A DNA stretch of 64,000 bases from Pogostemon cablin (Eukaryota; Streptophyta; Magnoliopsida; Lamiales; Lamiaceae): the NCBI GenBank assembly GCA_023678885.1, contig CM043005.1:1932814-1996813 (forward strand). Direction: 5' to 3'. How positions within the stretch are numbered: the first letter of the stretch is position 1; the number at the start of each line of letters is the position of its first letter. The position numbers and the translations under genes were made by a program. This document shows positions 11,653 to 24,298 of this stretch, piece by piece. A model generated the notes under the pieces. That model ran no database searches and was not told where the DNA came from. It worked only from the letters and a program-made list of their open reading frames with translations.

Positions 11653-13375
11653 ACTTCTACACTCCTTTTTAATTTAATCTTAGTTTGATTTTAGAATAAA
11701 ACAACTTGAAATTATGGCACAGAAATTTAGTCATAGTCGACAATAACTATTTTCTTGGTAAGAAAGTTGATGCTTAGATTTTAAATTTTGTTGCTTAGTC
11801 TATGCTTTATGTTTTGAATAAATGATTGAATTGAGGGGAGAGTTATATTGTTAGTTTGCTTGATTGAAAATTGGCTAGAATTGCATTGCATTAATTCTTT
11901 AAATTCTTATGTATTGAGAATGCATCCAAGGTGTTCGATGAAATGCTTGAATGAAAATTCTTGATTAATTTGTGCATCTTATCTCCTAGAACAACATTGA
12001 CATACTAAGGAAAGTCATTTCATGTGTTAATTGAGTGCAAACTCTTGAGAAATTCATTGTTAGAATAAATGAGGTTGAAGTAATAAAGTAAAATAGGCTC
12101 CAATTAACACACCATTGTGGGACTGAAAAGTTTAAACATGCCTTGTTAATTTTGGGCACTCTTGCTTCTTTCAAAGGAGATTTCTAAACTTTTGAGCTAA
12201 ACTTGACTTGGCATTAGACTTTTGTCTCGTTGTTTTCTAGTTTTGTTGGTTGATTTTTATTTATTTTTCTTGTTCTTGTTCTTGTTTTTGTGCTTGTTTG
12301 GAATTTGGACTAATTGAATTGATGCTTGTAAATTAGGGACTTGGAGGGAGTTATAAACTTTACTTCTTAGTAATTGAAACAAGATCCTTTTAGTTTGCTC
12401 AAATAGGGGATGAATGATATGCAATAATACTTAGAAATTTCAAATAAATGCCTAGTGAGAATTGAGCCAAACCATGCATTAAATGGTATTACTTCATTCT
12501 TGAGAGAAAATTGATCATCATAAGAAAAACTAGAACTTGCTTATTGACTCTTCTTAAGAATTGACTGGTAAAGCACTCAAGATATGATAAGAGCCCATTC
12601 TTTTGTTATTGTAAGCTAGTGCCAAATGCATATTCTCCCTACCATTAACTTAATCTATTGTTATCCAATTTGAGCCATTAAAGCCTATACTTTTGACAAG
12701 CACATTATCGAGCCAAATATCACTTAAGCTAAGAAAAAACCCAATGTATGGAGATTGACTAGAGAAAACGTAGCTAGACAATGAAAAGAGCAAGAAAAGA
12801 AAAGGAAGGAAAGAAAGAAAGAAAAAATAGAGTAAAAAGAAGAATGTGAAATATTGAGAAAAATATAAAAAGCAAAGGGATATAAAAAGAGCATGAGAAA
12901 ATCTCAAGAAAGCTCAAGGATATTGTTGGTATGCATTGAAAGAGGAAGTTGAAAAAGTTTTTAATAGGATATGACAAGAATGATGAAGAAGAGGTGATAA
13001 GAGAGAAAGAAAGGATTGCAAAGTTTTCAATAGGATATCTCCATACATTTTAGTCACTTTAATCCTATATTTATCATTCTCTAACCAAAGAGCTTTACAT
13101 TTCATCCTAACTAAAGACCTCTTTGATCTTTTGTGTGAATTAAATGAGTCTTGATGAGCGAGTTAACTTACAAGCTTATGGTGATTCGAATGTGATTGAT
13201 TGTTGAGCGTATATTACCCACATCTTTATGAGAGTTGAGTTATACACATTCCTTGTGAGGTTTATTATTGAAGAGTGTTATTGTATTGAGTTTTCCCATC
13301 TTTGAGCAAGCTAAAGTTTCCTTGTGTAGATTGCTTTGTGGATAAGAGTTCTAAATTTCCATTATTGTCTTTGAT

Positions 13376-14085
13376 TTAGAGGTGGAGATTTGATTGTTCT
13401 ATATTCTTATATGATCCTCTATCTCTCTCTACATGCCAGTCACGTGAATTCATAGAGATGTCTTCAAAAAAAATTTCTGCTTCAAGTGCTGTCTTAGATA
13501 ACAGTGCTCCTCCTGATGATGCATCAATAAAAACACGCGACTCACAATCCAATCCATAGTAGAAGATATTTATGTATTCAGCCTTAGACATCCCATGATG
13601 TGGGCACCTCCTGAGCATGTCTTTAAACCTATCCCAAGCCTCATAAAATTTCTCACCCTGATTCATAACAAATTGGGTGATCTCATGCTTCAATCTTAAG
13701 ATCCTTGAGGGTGGCATGTATCTCTATAAGAACTTCTGCTGCAATTGATCCCATGTAGAGCAATCGGCTGCATCAAGAGTCTTATACAAAGCTTCTGCCT
13801 TATCAATTAAAGAAAACTTGAATAGGGCGATCCGCCTAGCATCATCATTAGCTCCAGCTCCCTTTTGAGTGTTTGCATAACCAAGAAATCTTTTGAGGTG
13901 CTGATATGGATCTTTAAAATAACATCCAGAAAAGAGATTCTTTTCCACCATGTTAATAAGAGCGGGATATATCTCAAAATCATCATCTTCCCCCTTGCTC
14001 CTATCAACCCCATGTTACCAATTCCATAGTTCGTGAAAATTTCACGTATGACGACATTATCTGGATTCTGCCTTGCTCCGGCCAT
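13376..14085 (-). pseudogene. gag: Partial gag of Athila-like element D
   Basis: The N-terminal half of a gag protein starts at 14085 (MAGARQNPDNVVIREIFTNY), slips frame near 13950 (NLFSGCYFKDPYQHLKRFLG, then DDARRIALFKFSLIDKAEALY and TWDQLQQKFL), and continues from 13717 as MPPSRILRLKHEI, FYEAWDRFKDMLRRCPHHGM and VFIDASSGGALLSKTALEAE. It is a close relative of the gag of element B. It ends at about 13376, where plus-strand element A sequence begins, so the rest of gag, all of pol and the 3' LTR are absent. The domain family (retrotransposon gag) is clear; this piece is not functional. Confidence 0.85.
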
Positions 14086-14234
14086 GTTCAGCTCAATGTG
14101 TTATTTGCTCCTTTCCTTCCTTTCTTTTTCCTAGTGTACAAGTACCTCAGAAAAATTCAAGGTTAGATAGAATTAAATAATCACAAATAAAAGTCTTAAT
14201 CAAATTAGAAATAATAAACTAATAATAACATTCG

Positions 14235-14252
14235 TCCCCGACAGCGGCGCCA
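14235..14252 (-). other. Primer binding site of element D
   Basis: On the minus strand this reads TGGCGCCGCTGTCGGGGA, a near-perfect tRNA-Asp-type site. A six-base spacer (AGTTCT) separates it from the LTR end. It fixes the direction of the element. Confidence 0.85.
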
Positions 14253-14258
14253 AGAACT

Positions 14259-16046
14259 TGATGTGCATTTTCTTTGCACAAAAATTAATCCCCAAGTATT
14301 AAGGATATCAATTGTAGCTTAAGCAAGCGACCAAGTGAATATCAAACCCAAAAGACGATGTATTATCAATTTAATTATTATCTAAATTAATTAAGACAAG
14401 ATGGAAATTAAGATTGAGGTTTGAATTATTAATCTACTAAATAATTAATTAAAATAATAAATAAAATAAAATATCACTCGAAAAATACGAAAGTGGATCA
14501 AGTAGAAGAATAGGTAGCCTTAGGATAATCCAGTTTCACGCATTAATTTTACTTTCGTGTGTTGATGTCCGACTCTGCCTTGTGGAATATGGACGCATCA
14601 CTAAACCATGCATATATACTCTCTAGACACAAGTAAACATGCGTGCAACACGTGTGAATAACCTCGGAGTAAAAGATATAATTCCACCCCCCTTTCTAGG
14701 TACTATCAGTATCAATTATTTCCCTGGCCAATTGGTACTCTAACCCAATATGATCTTCCTTTATAGGTATTATAAAATTATTCTCTTTATCCTGCTTACT
14801 AACCTGAATTTAATTCAATTAATAAACATTCATATATGATAGTTCTAATGAAGCTTCGGAGTCCCCTCACTTAGAATTATAACATGAAATCCTGTTCACC
14901 GCCCCTCACTTAGAATCATAACATGAAATCCTGTTCAGCGGTGAACGCACTCAATCTACAACCAAGATATATATTCAGACTCTATATACCAATTGAAGAT
15001 GCACAAAACGACCGTGAATATGGATTAAGAAAGCACAATCATATATAAAATAAATCCACGAGTAGTGTTGTACGGAGTTTACGCACGAAAGTTCAATTAA
15101 TTCTTAAAAACCTTCACAATCCTAGTTCTACCAAAAAGGCTCAAGCCCATGATGTTACGAAGAACAATTATGAGTGTTGGATAGATCTTACCCGGATGTC
15201 TGGAAAATTATAAGATAAATTAGGAAACGAAATAAACCCTAGATGTGGGAGTCGTCGCGTCCTTCTCCATCTTGAATCCTCCTCTTGGTTCTCCCCTTGA
15301 TTCCACAACGAATCTTCAAAGTGATGGATGGATGGAGGAAATGATGTGGATGATGGTTGGGGGTGATCCCCCTTGCGGGGTGTAGTATGGTTGTGGCCTC
15401 TCTTCTCATCTCTTGTATTGTGTTCTTCCATCTATCCACTATTGTATAAGCTTTCTTTTATACATGTAATCACGCCCTCGGGCCTGGAATGGACTTTTTA
15501 AGTGATCACACACATTGAGGGTGTAAAAATATGGATATGGTAAGTTTTTGAGGCTCAATTCGACCTCACCAACAGGTCGAATTCACCCTTCCAGGTCGAA
15601 TTGGAGGTCAAATTGACCTACTGTAAGTCCTAGGTGCTTGATTCGACCAGATGTCCTGGTCGAATTGAAGTGACGAGGTCGAATTGGCATCTCCACCAAT
15701 CAATTCGACCTTGATTCGACCTGATGCTCAGGTCGAATCCCTCTATTGTTGTCTAATCCATCTTCTACTCGTGTTATGCTGTCAATTCGACCAAAAGGGT
15801 TGGTCGAATTAACCTCCTTCTGGTCGAATTGCACTCCTGCTTCGCCCAAATGGATCACTTTGACTTTCTTCTTCATATTTCAACACTTTCATTCCGATTT
15901 CCTTCGAAAAACCACTCAAATGGCTCCAACAATACCTGATTCGTGACTTTTCACAATATATATCGGTTTACAACCGATTACAACCTTCAAACACTTCATA
16001 AAAGAACAAATCCAGGCGCAAGATTCGTGAATTTACACCCTCATTA
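14259..16046 (-). repeat. 5' LTR of element D
   Basis: On the plus strand it starts TGATGTGCATTT next to the PBS spacer and ends near TCATTA, where PIF/Harbinger transposase sequence takes over. The inner half parallels the LTRs of element B (gattgtagctta, cgaccaagtg, 'actctgccttg-ggaatatggacgc', 'cccctttctaggtactatcag'). Within it is a 39-bp tandem duplication (14863-14901, 14902-14940) and a GGTCGAAT array at 15555-15830. The terminal CA appears changed to TA. Confidence 0.8.
15555..15830. repeat. ATTCGACC / GGTCGAAT array in LTR D
   Basis: At least ten copies of GGTCGAAT or ATTCGACC occur, many as facing pairs (for example 15558-15565, and the two near 15783 and 15803), with a CTGTAAG phrase between units. 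This is the densest array in the window. Confidence 0.85.
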
Positions 16047-16985
16047 GTTTGCACAATGGTTGACCATTTGAGGTAAATATTATCAGCTAAATAATATTGG
16101 TCAAACTCTTTTCCTTGAATGATATAATTTGCTGGAGGAGCAATTCTTCTAACAAGATTAGCAAAGAGAGGGGATCTCGCCAACACATTAATATAATTAT
16201 TAGATCAAACATACCAAAATATATATGCATGTCATATCTAAATATCATAATCAGCTATTTCCATATTAATAATTGTAGGATGCCCACTATGCCATGAATA
16301 TTGTCCAGCCCAACCTATTGGACAATTTTTTTCCATTTTCAATGCATTCAATCTAAACTACCTAACATCTCTGAAAAACAATATTATTTTCCAATGTAAA
16401 GTAGTGCAGAAATATCATTGGCATTAGGGGATCGTAAATAGTTGCCTCCGAATATCTTCACAATATCACGATAAAATCCCTTCACAAATTTAATTGCAGT
16501 AGACTCTCCAATGTTGATGTACTCATCAGTCACATCAGTAAGTAAAGCATACGCTAATACATAAAATTTAGCAGTGACTTTTTGAAGTGTGGACAAGCCA
16601 AGTTTCTCAGGTGCATCACATTGTTGCACAAAGTAATTATCAATAAATTTTACCACATAAACAATGCGAAGAAAAAAGATTGAGACACTCGAAAATGCCT
16701 ACAAAATATGGCTTCATTATATTTTGGATTATCGGCAAAATAACCATTGAATAGATGTTGTGCTGCTACCTCTCAATCATGATGACTTGTACGATCGGGA
16801 ATAAAGTCTCGATGAGTGGTATCACCATAGTGGTTAAGCATATGTGTTACTGCAAGATTATTATTGTAAATTTGTTGAGACATCAATATTTTTTCTGTAT
16901 CATAACTTGTCATTAATTGCTCATACTCTTCCTCAAATGAGTCTTGGGAGGATGCATGATTGGGACTCTTTTTTTTTTAATATCA
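16047..16985 (-). pseudogene. PIF/Harbinger-type transposase, N-terminal two thirds
   Basis: Read on the minus strand from about 16985, several frames give a plant-transposon-protein-type sequence: THRDFIPDRTSHHD, FNGYFADNPKYNEAIFCRHF, then (16656-16384) LSTLQKVTAKFYVLAYALLT, INIGESTAIKFVKGFYRDIV and GNYLRSPNANDI. After a stop come SLDCMHWKWKNCPIGWAGQY with the first catalytic Asp, ADYDI, and SPLFANLVRRIAPPANYIIQ and LADNIYLKWSTIVQT. It stops at 16047, where element D begins. The C-terminal part, including the last acidic catalytic residue, is not found. Stops and shifts show it is dead. The matching ORF1-like relic lies at 55842-56162. Confidence 0.85.
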
Positions 16986-17166
16986 AATAAAGGATATAAA
17001 ATAATATAAAGAAGATAAGAGAAATCTAATGAATAAATGATTTTGTGGAGAATAAGAATGAATTACATCCATTTTATACATATACACTCACCTACCACTA
17101 TCACATATATCTCATATGCATCTACTACTCAACTATCACCACTCATCTTGAGAGTCACATGCATCC
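16986..17166. other. Non-coding part of the PIF/Harbinger element, left of copia
   Basis: This is AT-rich leader-like DNA with repeated 'accactc / catc' phrases that resume after the copia element at 25498, showing that the two stretches were once continuous. It contains no gene. Confidence 0.6.
17162..17166. repeat. Target-site duplication of the copia element, left copy
   Basis: CATCC before the left LTR pairs with TATCC at 25493-25497 after the right LTR; four of five bases match and the fifth is a C/T difference. Confidence 0.7.
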
Positions 17167-18360
17167 TGTTGGTTTTAGGATCGTTTGGTTCAACCGTGAT
17201 CCATTAGTAAAAAAATGATTAGCGGAAGCGATTAAACATTTACCTTTCACCGGGTGTGTTGATGAAGATCTGTGAAGAACACCTCTGATCTTCTACAGTA
17301 TGACCTAAAGTCAACTCTCTAGTGTTGTGTGGTCAATAATCCCCAGAGAGTTCTCAATCTGTTCCTTTTCTGTTTTCTACGTAAGCGGCGCAGACTTATG
17401 TTATTAGGAACTGAGATAACTTATATAGTTGGGCTACTGCAGGGATCAGGAGGGGAAATCGGACTGGGCCTCAATTAGATTTAATTAACCAAGCTTAGCC
17501 CAAAGCTTTTAATTAAACCCAATAATAATAATATAGTCCACTAAAATATTATTACTGCACTACCCATCCAATCCCAATATTATGTTTTGGGCTCCTTCTT
17601 ATTATGAGCCCGAAAGTCTCCTCATGTTTAAGATATACAATGCCCATTAATTAATTAAGTTACTGACAACTCAAATTAATTAATATCTCATCCGAGAGTA
17701 GTACCACTCAACCTTTTTATCATGCTGGAATTAATCCACTTGCAAGATTTACATGATAAACCTTATGAGCTCCTCAAGGGGACATCATCAACCTATGACG
17801 GACATGGATTCCTTTTACAATCAATAGCACACCATAGAGACAATACTATTTCCCAACTCACCGAGTTTGTTGATTTAATTCATTTAAATCTCACCCATTG
17901 ATGAATCAAAGAAATATATACTGCCTTACGTGTCGAGGTTATTGTGTAGAGATTAAGAGTACGAACATCCATAGTAACTGAGATCAAGTTCTCCTATATA
18001 GACAGTACAAGTCGAACGATCTCAAGCGGTCCTGCTCAATACACACAAGGTGCACTAATGTGATTCTATAGTCAAGATAAACTAACATCAAACCACACTA
18101 CAACCATACCAATAGATAGTCCCCGTCTATCTCGGTTGTGAGCATCTGTTTATACTTTATAAGGAAATCGATAATATGATCTTCCACGTGTTGTCGCACA
18201 ACATATTATCTACAGTATAAAGTAAATGGACTTTTGCACAAACATATAAATAAACAATTTATAATATGCAAAACATTTGATCATATGATTCTCATTTCAA
18301 ATAAAACTGTTAAAACATTGTTCAATACAAAAGCAAGGCTTTTAATATACAAATCTAACA
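17167..18360 (-). repeat. 3' LTR of Ty1/copia element
   Basis: It runs from TGTTGGTTTTAGG to ATCTAACA, 1194 bp, the same length as the copy at 24299-25492. By eye the two differ at only a few per cent of positions, so this is one of the younger insertions here. It lies at the 3' end of the minus-strand element, next to the polypurine tract. Confidence 0.95.
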
Positions 18361-18375
18361 ATCTCCCACTTATAC
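18361..18375 (-). other. Polypurine tract of the copia element
   Basis: The minus strand reads ATAAGTGGGAGAT directly before the LTR start TGTTAG, a usual copia second-strand priming site. Confidence 0.85.
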
Positions 18376-18382
18376 TAAAAGA

Positions 18383-21300
18383 CTACGCTGCCATATCTGC
18401 TGACACGCATCTAATCCCCATTCCTTCTACATGCCCATCGAATGCTTTCGCTGGAAGGCTCTTAGTTAAAGGATCAGCAAGGTTATCCATAGATGTAATC
18501 TTAGCGACAACGACTTTCCCTCTTTTAACGATGTCTCGTATCAGGTGGTACTTGTGCTCAATGTGTTTACTCGCCTTATGGGCTCGTGGTTCCTTCGAGT
18601 TTGCTACTGCACCACTGTTATCACAATAAATTGTGATCGCTTTGGGCAAACCAGGAATCACATCCAAGTCCATTAAGAAGTTCCTGAGCCATACTGCTTC
18701 TTTAGCTGTCTCAGAGGCTGCTACATATTCAGCTTCCATGGTGGAGTCAGCAACGCATTTCTACTTTACACTCCTCCATATTATGGCTCCTCCTCCAAGA
18801 GTATACACATAACCCGAGGTGGATTTACTAGCATCCCTATCTGACTGGAAATCCGAATCAGTATAACCCAAAGGTAACAAAGTATCTGCCCTGTAAACCA
18901 GCATATAATCCCTAGTCCTTCGCAGGTACTTCAAAATATGCTTTACCGCAGTCCAATGCCCCTGTCCTGGATTACTTTGATACCTACTGACCATGCCCAC
19001 GGCATAACAGATATCCGGTCTCGTATATAGCATAGCATACATGAGGCTTCCTACTGCTGAAGCATAAGGGACCAGCTTCATTGCCTCTATTTCTTGTTGT
19101 GTCTTAGGACACATCTCCTTAGATAGAGGTATTCCATGTCTGAAAGGTAGAAAACCTTTCTTGGAATCCTGCATGCTAAAACGAGTCAGGATTGTATCAA
19201 TATACGAAGCTTGGGATAAACATAACATTCTTTTCTTGCGCTCCCTTATTAATTTGATCCCAAGAATGTGTCCAGCTTCTCCTAAGTCCTTCATCTCAAA
19301 CTGCATGGACAGCCATACCCTTACGCCCGACAATACTTTTATATTATTTTCAATGAGCAGAATATCATCCACGTATAGTACAAGAAATACCACAACGTTT
19401 CCGTCACACTTCTTGTACACACATGATTCATCCGGACATTGAATAAATCCATATGACTGGATTACTTTATCAAATCAGATGTTCCATGATCTTGAAGCTT
19501 GTTTCAATCCATAAATGGACCTTTTAAGCTTGCACACAAGATGCTCTTCGCCCTTTGCAATGAATCCTTCTGGTTGCTTCATATAGATGTTTTTCTCAAG
19601 ACTTCCATTAAGGAAAGCTGTCTTGACATCCATTTGTCATACCTCATAATCCATATGAGCAGCAATAGACAAAAGAATCCGGATTGACTTAAGCATGGCC
19701 ACAGGCGAGAAGGTTTCCTCATAATTGATTCCTTCTTTTTGAGTATATCATTTTGCCACAAGCCTTGCTTTAAAGGTTTCCACCTTACCGTCAAATCCTC
19801 TTTTTCTCTTATAGATCCACTTGCATCTAATAGCTTTTACACCATTGAGTGGTTCTACAAGCTCCCAGACTTGATTAGAATACATGGATTCTATCTCAGA
19901 TTTCATTGCGTTTTGCCATAATTGAGCATTTTTATCTTGTAGTGCCTCGTTGTAATTTCATGGGTCAATTTCATGTTCACCCGGGAGCAAGTCGGATGAC
20001 TCTCCCAATCCCATAAATCTATCTGGTTATCTGACAACCCTCCCACTACAACGAGGCTCCGCAGGCAATTGTGTATCAGGTGTAACACGCGGTGCAGTGT
20101 CCTGTGGTATATCTTCTTGTACAGTTGGTATTATATTTGGTGTTTCCCCTCTAACTTCCTCTAGAATAATTTTACTCATGGGTTTGTGATCCATTATATA
20201 ATCCTCTTCCAAAAATCTGGCGTTCGTGCTCACGATCACCTTTTGGTCCTTGGGACTATAAAATAAACCACCCTTTGTTCCCCTAGGATACCCTATAAAC
20301 AGACAAACATCAGTACGTGATTCTAACTTATCAGCATCTGCCTTTAACACGTGTGCCGGAGCACCCCAAATTCGAACATGTTTCAGACTAGGCTTGCGCC
20401 CGGTCCACAATTCTGTGGGTGTGGAGGCTACCGATTTTGAAGGTACTAAGTTTAGAATGTAAGCCGCTGTTTCTAAGGCGTGTCCCCAAAACGAATTTGG
20501 TAATTCCGAATAACTCATCATTGATCTTACCATTTCCATAAGAGTCCTATTCCTTCTTTCCGCTACACCATTCTGCTGGGGTGTGCCCGGTGCAGACAAT
20601 TGGGATTCAATCCCATTTTTCGATAAATAAAATTCTTAAACTCTCCCAAGAGGTATTCACCACCACGATCAGATCGTAGTATTTTGATATATTTACCAAG
20701 TTGCATTTCCACACCAGCCTTGTATTCTTTGAATTTATCAAAGCATTCAGACTTGCGGCACATCAAATAAATATATCCGTATCTTGAATAATCGTTAATA
20801 AAAGTGACGAAATATTCAAAACCCCCTCTTTTCTGGATAGACATAGGACCACATAAATCGGAATGAACCAATTCCAACAAATCTTTAGCTCTATACCCCT
20901 TTGCCTTAAAAGGCCTTTTAGTCATTTTTCCTTCCAAGCAGGATTCGCAAGTTGGATAATTTTCCACTACTAATAAACTCAGAGGTCCATCAGCTATCAA
21001 CCTTTGAATCCTACTTAAGCTAATGTGACCCAGCCTTAGATGCCAAAGATATGTTTGGTTCATTTTAGAATGTTCCTTTCTCTTATTAGTAGATGTATCA
21101 TTCGTTTCAATTTGTTGCATTGTGGGAGAAATTGGATTAAGAGTATACAAATTATCTATCAATGTACCATCATAGATAATAATTCTATCTTTCCTTATAA
21201 TAACCTTGTCATTAAAAGAAACAGAATATCCATCCATAAACAATTTAGAAACTAAAATTAAATTCTTTCTAAAATGCAGTACATAAAGACAATTCCTCAA

Positions 21301-22331
21301 AACAAGAATTTTATTCTTATTGAAAAATAAATAAACGTCTCCCACTGCGACAGCTGCTACTCTTGTAGCATTCCCCATGAGTATGGTAATCTCTCCATCA
21401 CTGAGCTGTCGGGTTTGGTGGAACCCCTGCAGAGAATTGCAGACATGGTCAGTGGTTCCCGTATCTACACACCAAGTGTCAGCAGATACAGCCGCTAAAC
21501 ACGATTCAACAACTAGTATATAAGACTTACCATTCATGTTCCCCTTCAGAAGAGGGCAGTCTGTCTTGTAGTGTCGCGGCTGCTTGCATTTGAAGCACTT
21601 GCCTTTAGGCTTCTTGACCGCACCAGTCTTTGCTTTCACTTGGTTCACCGGCTCTGAATTTCCTTGCTTTTTTTTCTTCCTACCACCCTTCGGCCTAGGA
21701 TAAACAGCATTTTCAGCAACATGAACCTGAGGAAGTCTACGAAATAGTTCTTCCGCCACCACAAGTTCTGTCAGAAGTTCCACCAACGTGTACATATGTT
21801 TGTTCATACCATAGTTCAGGCGGAACTGCTCAAAACTCCTAGGCAAGCTTTGGAGTATGATATCGACCTGGGTTTCCCCATCGATTTCAGCTCCAAGAAC
21901 TTCCAACTCATTGAGTTGGCCCATCATCCTAAGGACATGTTCCCTTACGGGAATGCCCTCAGCCATTTTGGTGTTCATCAAGACCGACATGCCCTTCGAC
22001 CTAGCAGGACGACTCTGATGTCCGAAGAGTTCCCTAAGATTATGCATCATATCATAGGCGGTCTCCATGGCCTTATGCTGAGTCTGAAGCACATTTGACA
22101 TAGACGCCAAAATGTAGCATTTAGCCATCCTATCAGCCTTGATCCACCTATTATAAGCATTTCTTTGCTCTTCGGTAGAGGCATCAGAAGGTGTCGGAGG
22201 GCATTCCTCAGAAAGTACAAAGATATAATCTTCAGCAGTTAATACAATGTCCATGTTTCACTTCCAGTCAACATAGTTAGTGCCAGTAAGTTTAGCTCTT
22301 TGAGTATAACAGAAAGTGAGTTGAGTGCCAT
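18383..22331 (-). pseudogene. Ty1/copia gag-pol polyprotein, broken
   Basis: The domain order on the minus strand is gag, protease, integrase, RT, RNase H, which defines copia. The probable original start is ATG at 22331 (MALNSLSVILKE), with a shift and an in-frame TGA (NYVDWK-stop) before the long frame 22254-20563. Gag is ILASMSNVLQTQHKAMETAY and so on; a zinc knuckle CFKCKQPRHYKTDC (CX2CX4HX4C) follows, then protease WCVDTGTTDHVC. The integrase HHCC region reads HLRLGH with CESCLEG, and its core has HSDLCGP, INDYSRYGY, LRSDRGGEY and PGTPQQNGVAERRNRT. RT carries YVDD at 19370-19360; RNase H is MEAEYVAASETAKEAVWLRN to CVSADMAA, stop at 18383. Several stops look like C to T changes, for example TAG between IIWRSVK and KCVADST. 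It is not functional. Confidence 0.93.
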
Positions 22332-23036
22332 ATTAAAATCCTGAGAATCATAAAATAATTAAACAGATCAAACACTTCGAATTTATCAATTAATATTGAA
22401 TCCCTCAAAACAATATAAAATAAAATTCACCAATATCTCAAGCACCGTGAATTTGCATGCCACAATTGTGTGGACGTATACAAACCCGAATATTTACAAG
22501 AAAAGATTTTACCCAATAATCTCATTTGTCAACCTATCTTTATGACAAAATAATTAATAGTCGGTTTTCTTTAGCCATGCAAATAACAGCAGTGACTCCG
22601 ATGGGGAGGATACTAATTATTTGCATCTAAGTGTACACCATTATTTGACCCCAAGTCCATTGCGCAAGTTTATGTGCCTTACAGATAGAGAAGTACACAA
22701 GCGCTTGGATAATTTTCTACAGTCATCTTAAAGAAGTTTGTACCAGTGATCCGTGAATAAACTCATCCGATGGGGAGAAAGGTTCTAATGCCAATGCGCA
22801 AGCTTACTCACATCATTTACAAACCAATAATGGAGGCCATGGGAATTTATTTACCAATCTCCTCTCCCACTTAGTTATTTAAACACCGAGGGTTTTTATT
22901 TAACATGCATATAATATTTCATAATAAAATATACATCCTAACATGCTTCTATTTAAAGTAATTTAAAATTAATAAATCACATAGAACATGCTTATCACAT
23001 ATATAACAATTAATTGTCAAGTAAAATAATTAAATC

Positions 23037-23039
<3 letters not shown>

Positions 23040-23068
<29 letters not shown>
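23040..23068. repeat. (TA)n microsatellite
   Basis: About 14 uninterrupted TA units within the copia leader. Confidence 0.95.
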
Positions 23069-23070
<2 letters not shown>

Positions 23071-23249
23071 TGAATTAATAGCATAATTAGTGGATCAATT
23101 AAATGGGCCCAAGAGCAACAAATAAGCTCAAAATGAGCAGCAGACTAAATAATTAATCAAGCCTATTGTCTATGACCCATATACTCAGCCCAAAATTAAA
23201 TTTAAGAAATTAAAACCACCAAGCCCAATTATCCAACATTTTAAAAAAT

Positions 23250-23317
23250 GGCCCAGCAACCCATAAGCACCTCAATTAAAATTGGCCCAGCAGCCCATAA
23301 GCACCTCAATTAAAATT
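23250..23317. repeat. 34-bp tandem duplication in the copia leader
   Basis: Two adjacent units starting GGCCCAGCA and ending TTAAAATT differ at one base (AAC against AGC). Confidence 0.9.
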
Positions 23318-24284
23318 GGGTCCAACAGCCCAAAACCAAAATAAATAAAGCCCAGTGGGGCAGCCTAAACACAAGTCTGTTGCCCTAAACTACAGCCGCC
23401 TGCTCCTTCCTCACACATCAATCACCGGCGCATCTTGGCGCCACTGCTGCCGGCTGTCGCACGCACAGCCCACCAGAATTATGACTGATTCAATGCTCCT
23501 GCCTCGCCCGGTGATGGGTGCGGGTCACCTGGTATCCTGATCTACCGAGAGCCGCGCCTGGTTGCAACATAGACTCGCTGGAACCTCCAGCTGTATAGGT
23601 CTGAAGCCTCTCAACGTCGCGCCCCGTAACTGCCCAGATCCAATCATAAGGAGGGAACAGAATCCATAGAGGACTCGGTCGGATCGCCTCCTGACTCGAT
23701 CAAAATATCCGGCGACTCGTCTGGAAGCTGCTCCGTCAGACGCCGCTGTGAACTCACCCGGAAGCGTCAACTGACTCGCTCCCCGCCGCTGCCTGCACAC
23801 GACGATCGACATGCCAGCAACATGCTGTGGTAGCTTGAATACTTGCCGCCGCCTCTCGCTGTTGGTTGCTTCCAGTCATCACTGATCTGTCGCACCACTT
23901 GACTGTCATCGATCGTCAGCCAAGTTTCTGGCCAACGTCGCGACTCATAAGGGATGCACCATCATGCCATCACCGTTCACCAGCCAGTAGTCGTCGTCTT
24001 TCACCGTCAACATTACTCCAATTCCCAACGATGAATACAGATAGGATACCAGTATGTATTGAAAAAAAAACAAACTAAACCCTTTTATCCGTACTTTATG
24101 GTGTAGACATGTGTGTGTGTCCAGTCCCATCCGTTTTCTCCAAATACGAGCAATACAAGTACAGGGATATCATGAATAATACAAAATTATACAAACCCTA
24201 ATACACATGTGACTATATCCAGATTATATCACTTAATCACATAATCACATAAACTAATGAATCATGTTTCACCACGAAACCATC

Positions 24285-24296
24285 GCTCTGATACCA
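24285..24296 (-). other. Primer binding site of the copia element (initiator tRNA-Met)
   Basis: The minus strand reads TGGTATCAGAGC, the classic site complementary to initiator methionine tRNA, two bases after the LTR end. Confidence 0.95.
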
Positions 24297-24298
24297 AT

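Larger units (their letters stand above)
10917..13375 (+). other. Long 3' region of element A, truncated
   Basis: No ORF is convincing. It opens with a CACGGCC array (11192-11355) and a pyrimidine-rich, promoter- or leader-like stretch, then a donor-like AAG|GTATGA at 11644-11652. From about 12600 it resembles the 3' regions of the F elements: a 'ttaccaaccaaagag'-type phrase near 13080, 'acaagcttatggtgattc' near 13170, and 'ttgagcgtatatt'. The terminal purine tract and 3' LTR expected next are absent; at about 13375 the sequence passes directly into minus-strand gag of element D. Confidence 0.6.
22332..24283 (-). other. Untranslated leader of the copia element
   Basis: About 1.95 kb lies between PBS and gag, long for a copia leader. 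It holds a tandem 34-bp duplication (23250-23283, 23284-23317), a TA microsatellite at 23040-23068, and a strikingly GC-rich segment at about 23355-23960 unlike the rest of the window. ORFs there (for example 23812-23525, minus) resemble nothing I know. Confidence 0.6.

Noticed and set aside
12650..13105. Minus-strand ORFs rich in Phe/Leu/Ser
   Set aside because: They are reverse translations of an A/G-rich stretch in the 3' region of element A.
21040..22098. Plus-strand ORFs opposite copia gag-integrase
   Set aside because: Shadows of the minus-strand polyprotein, which has clear domains.
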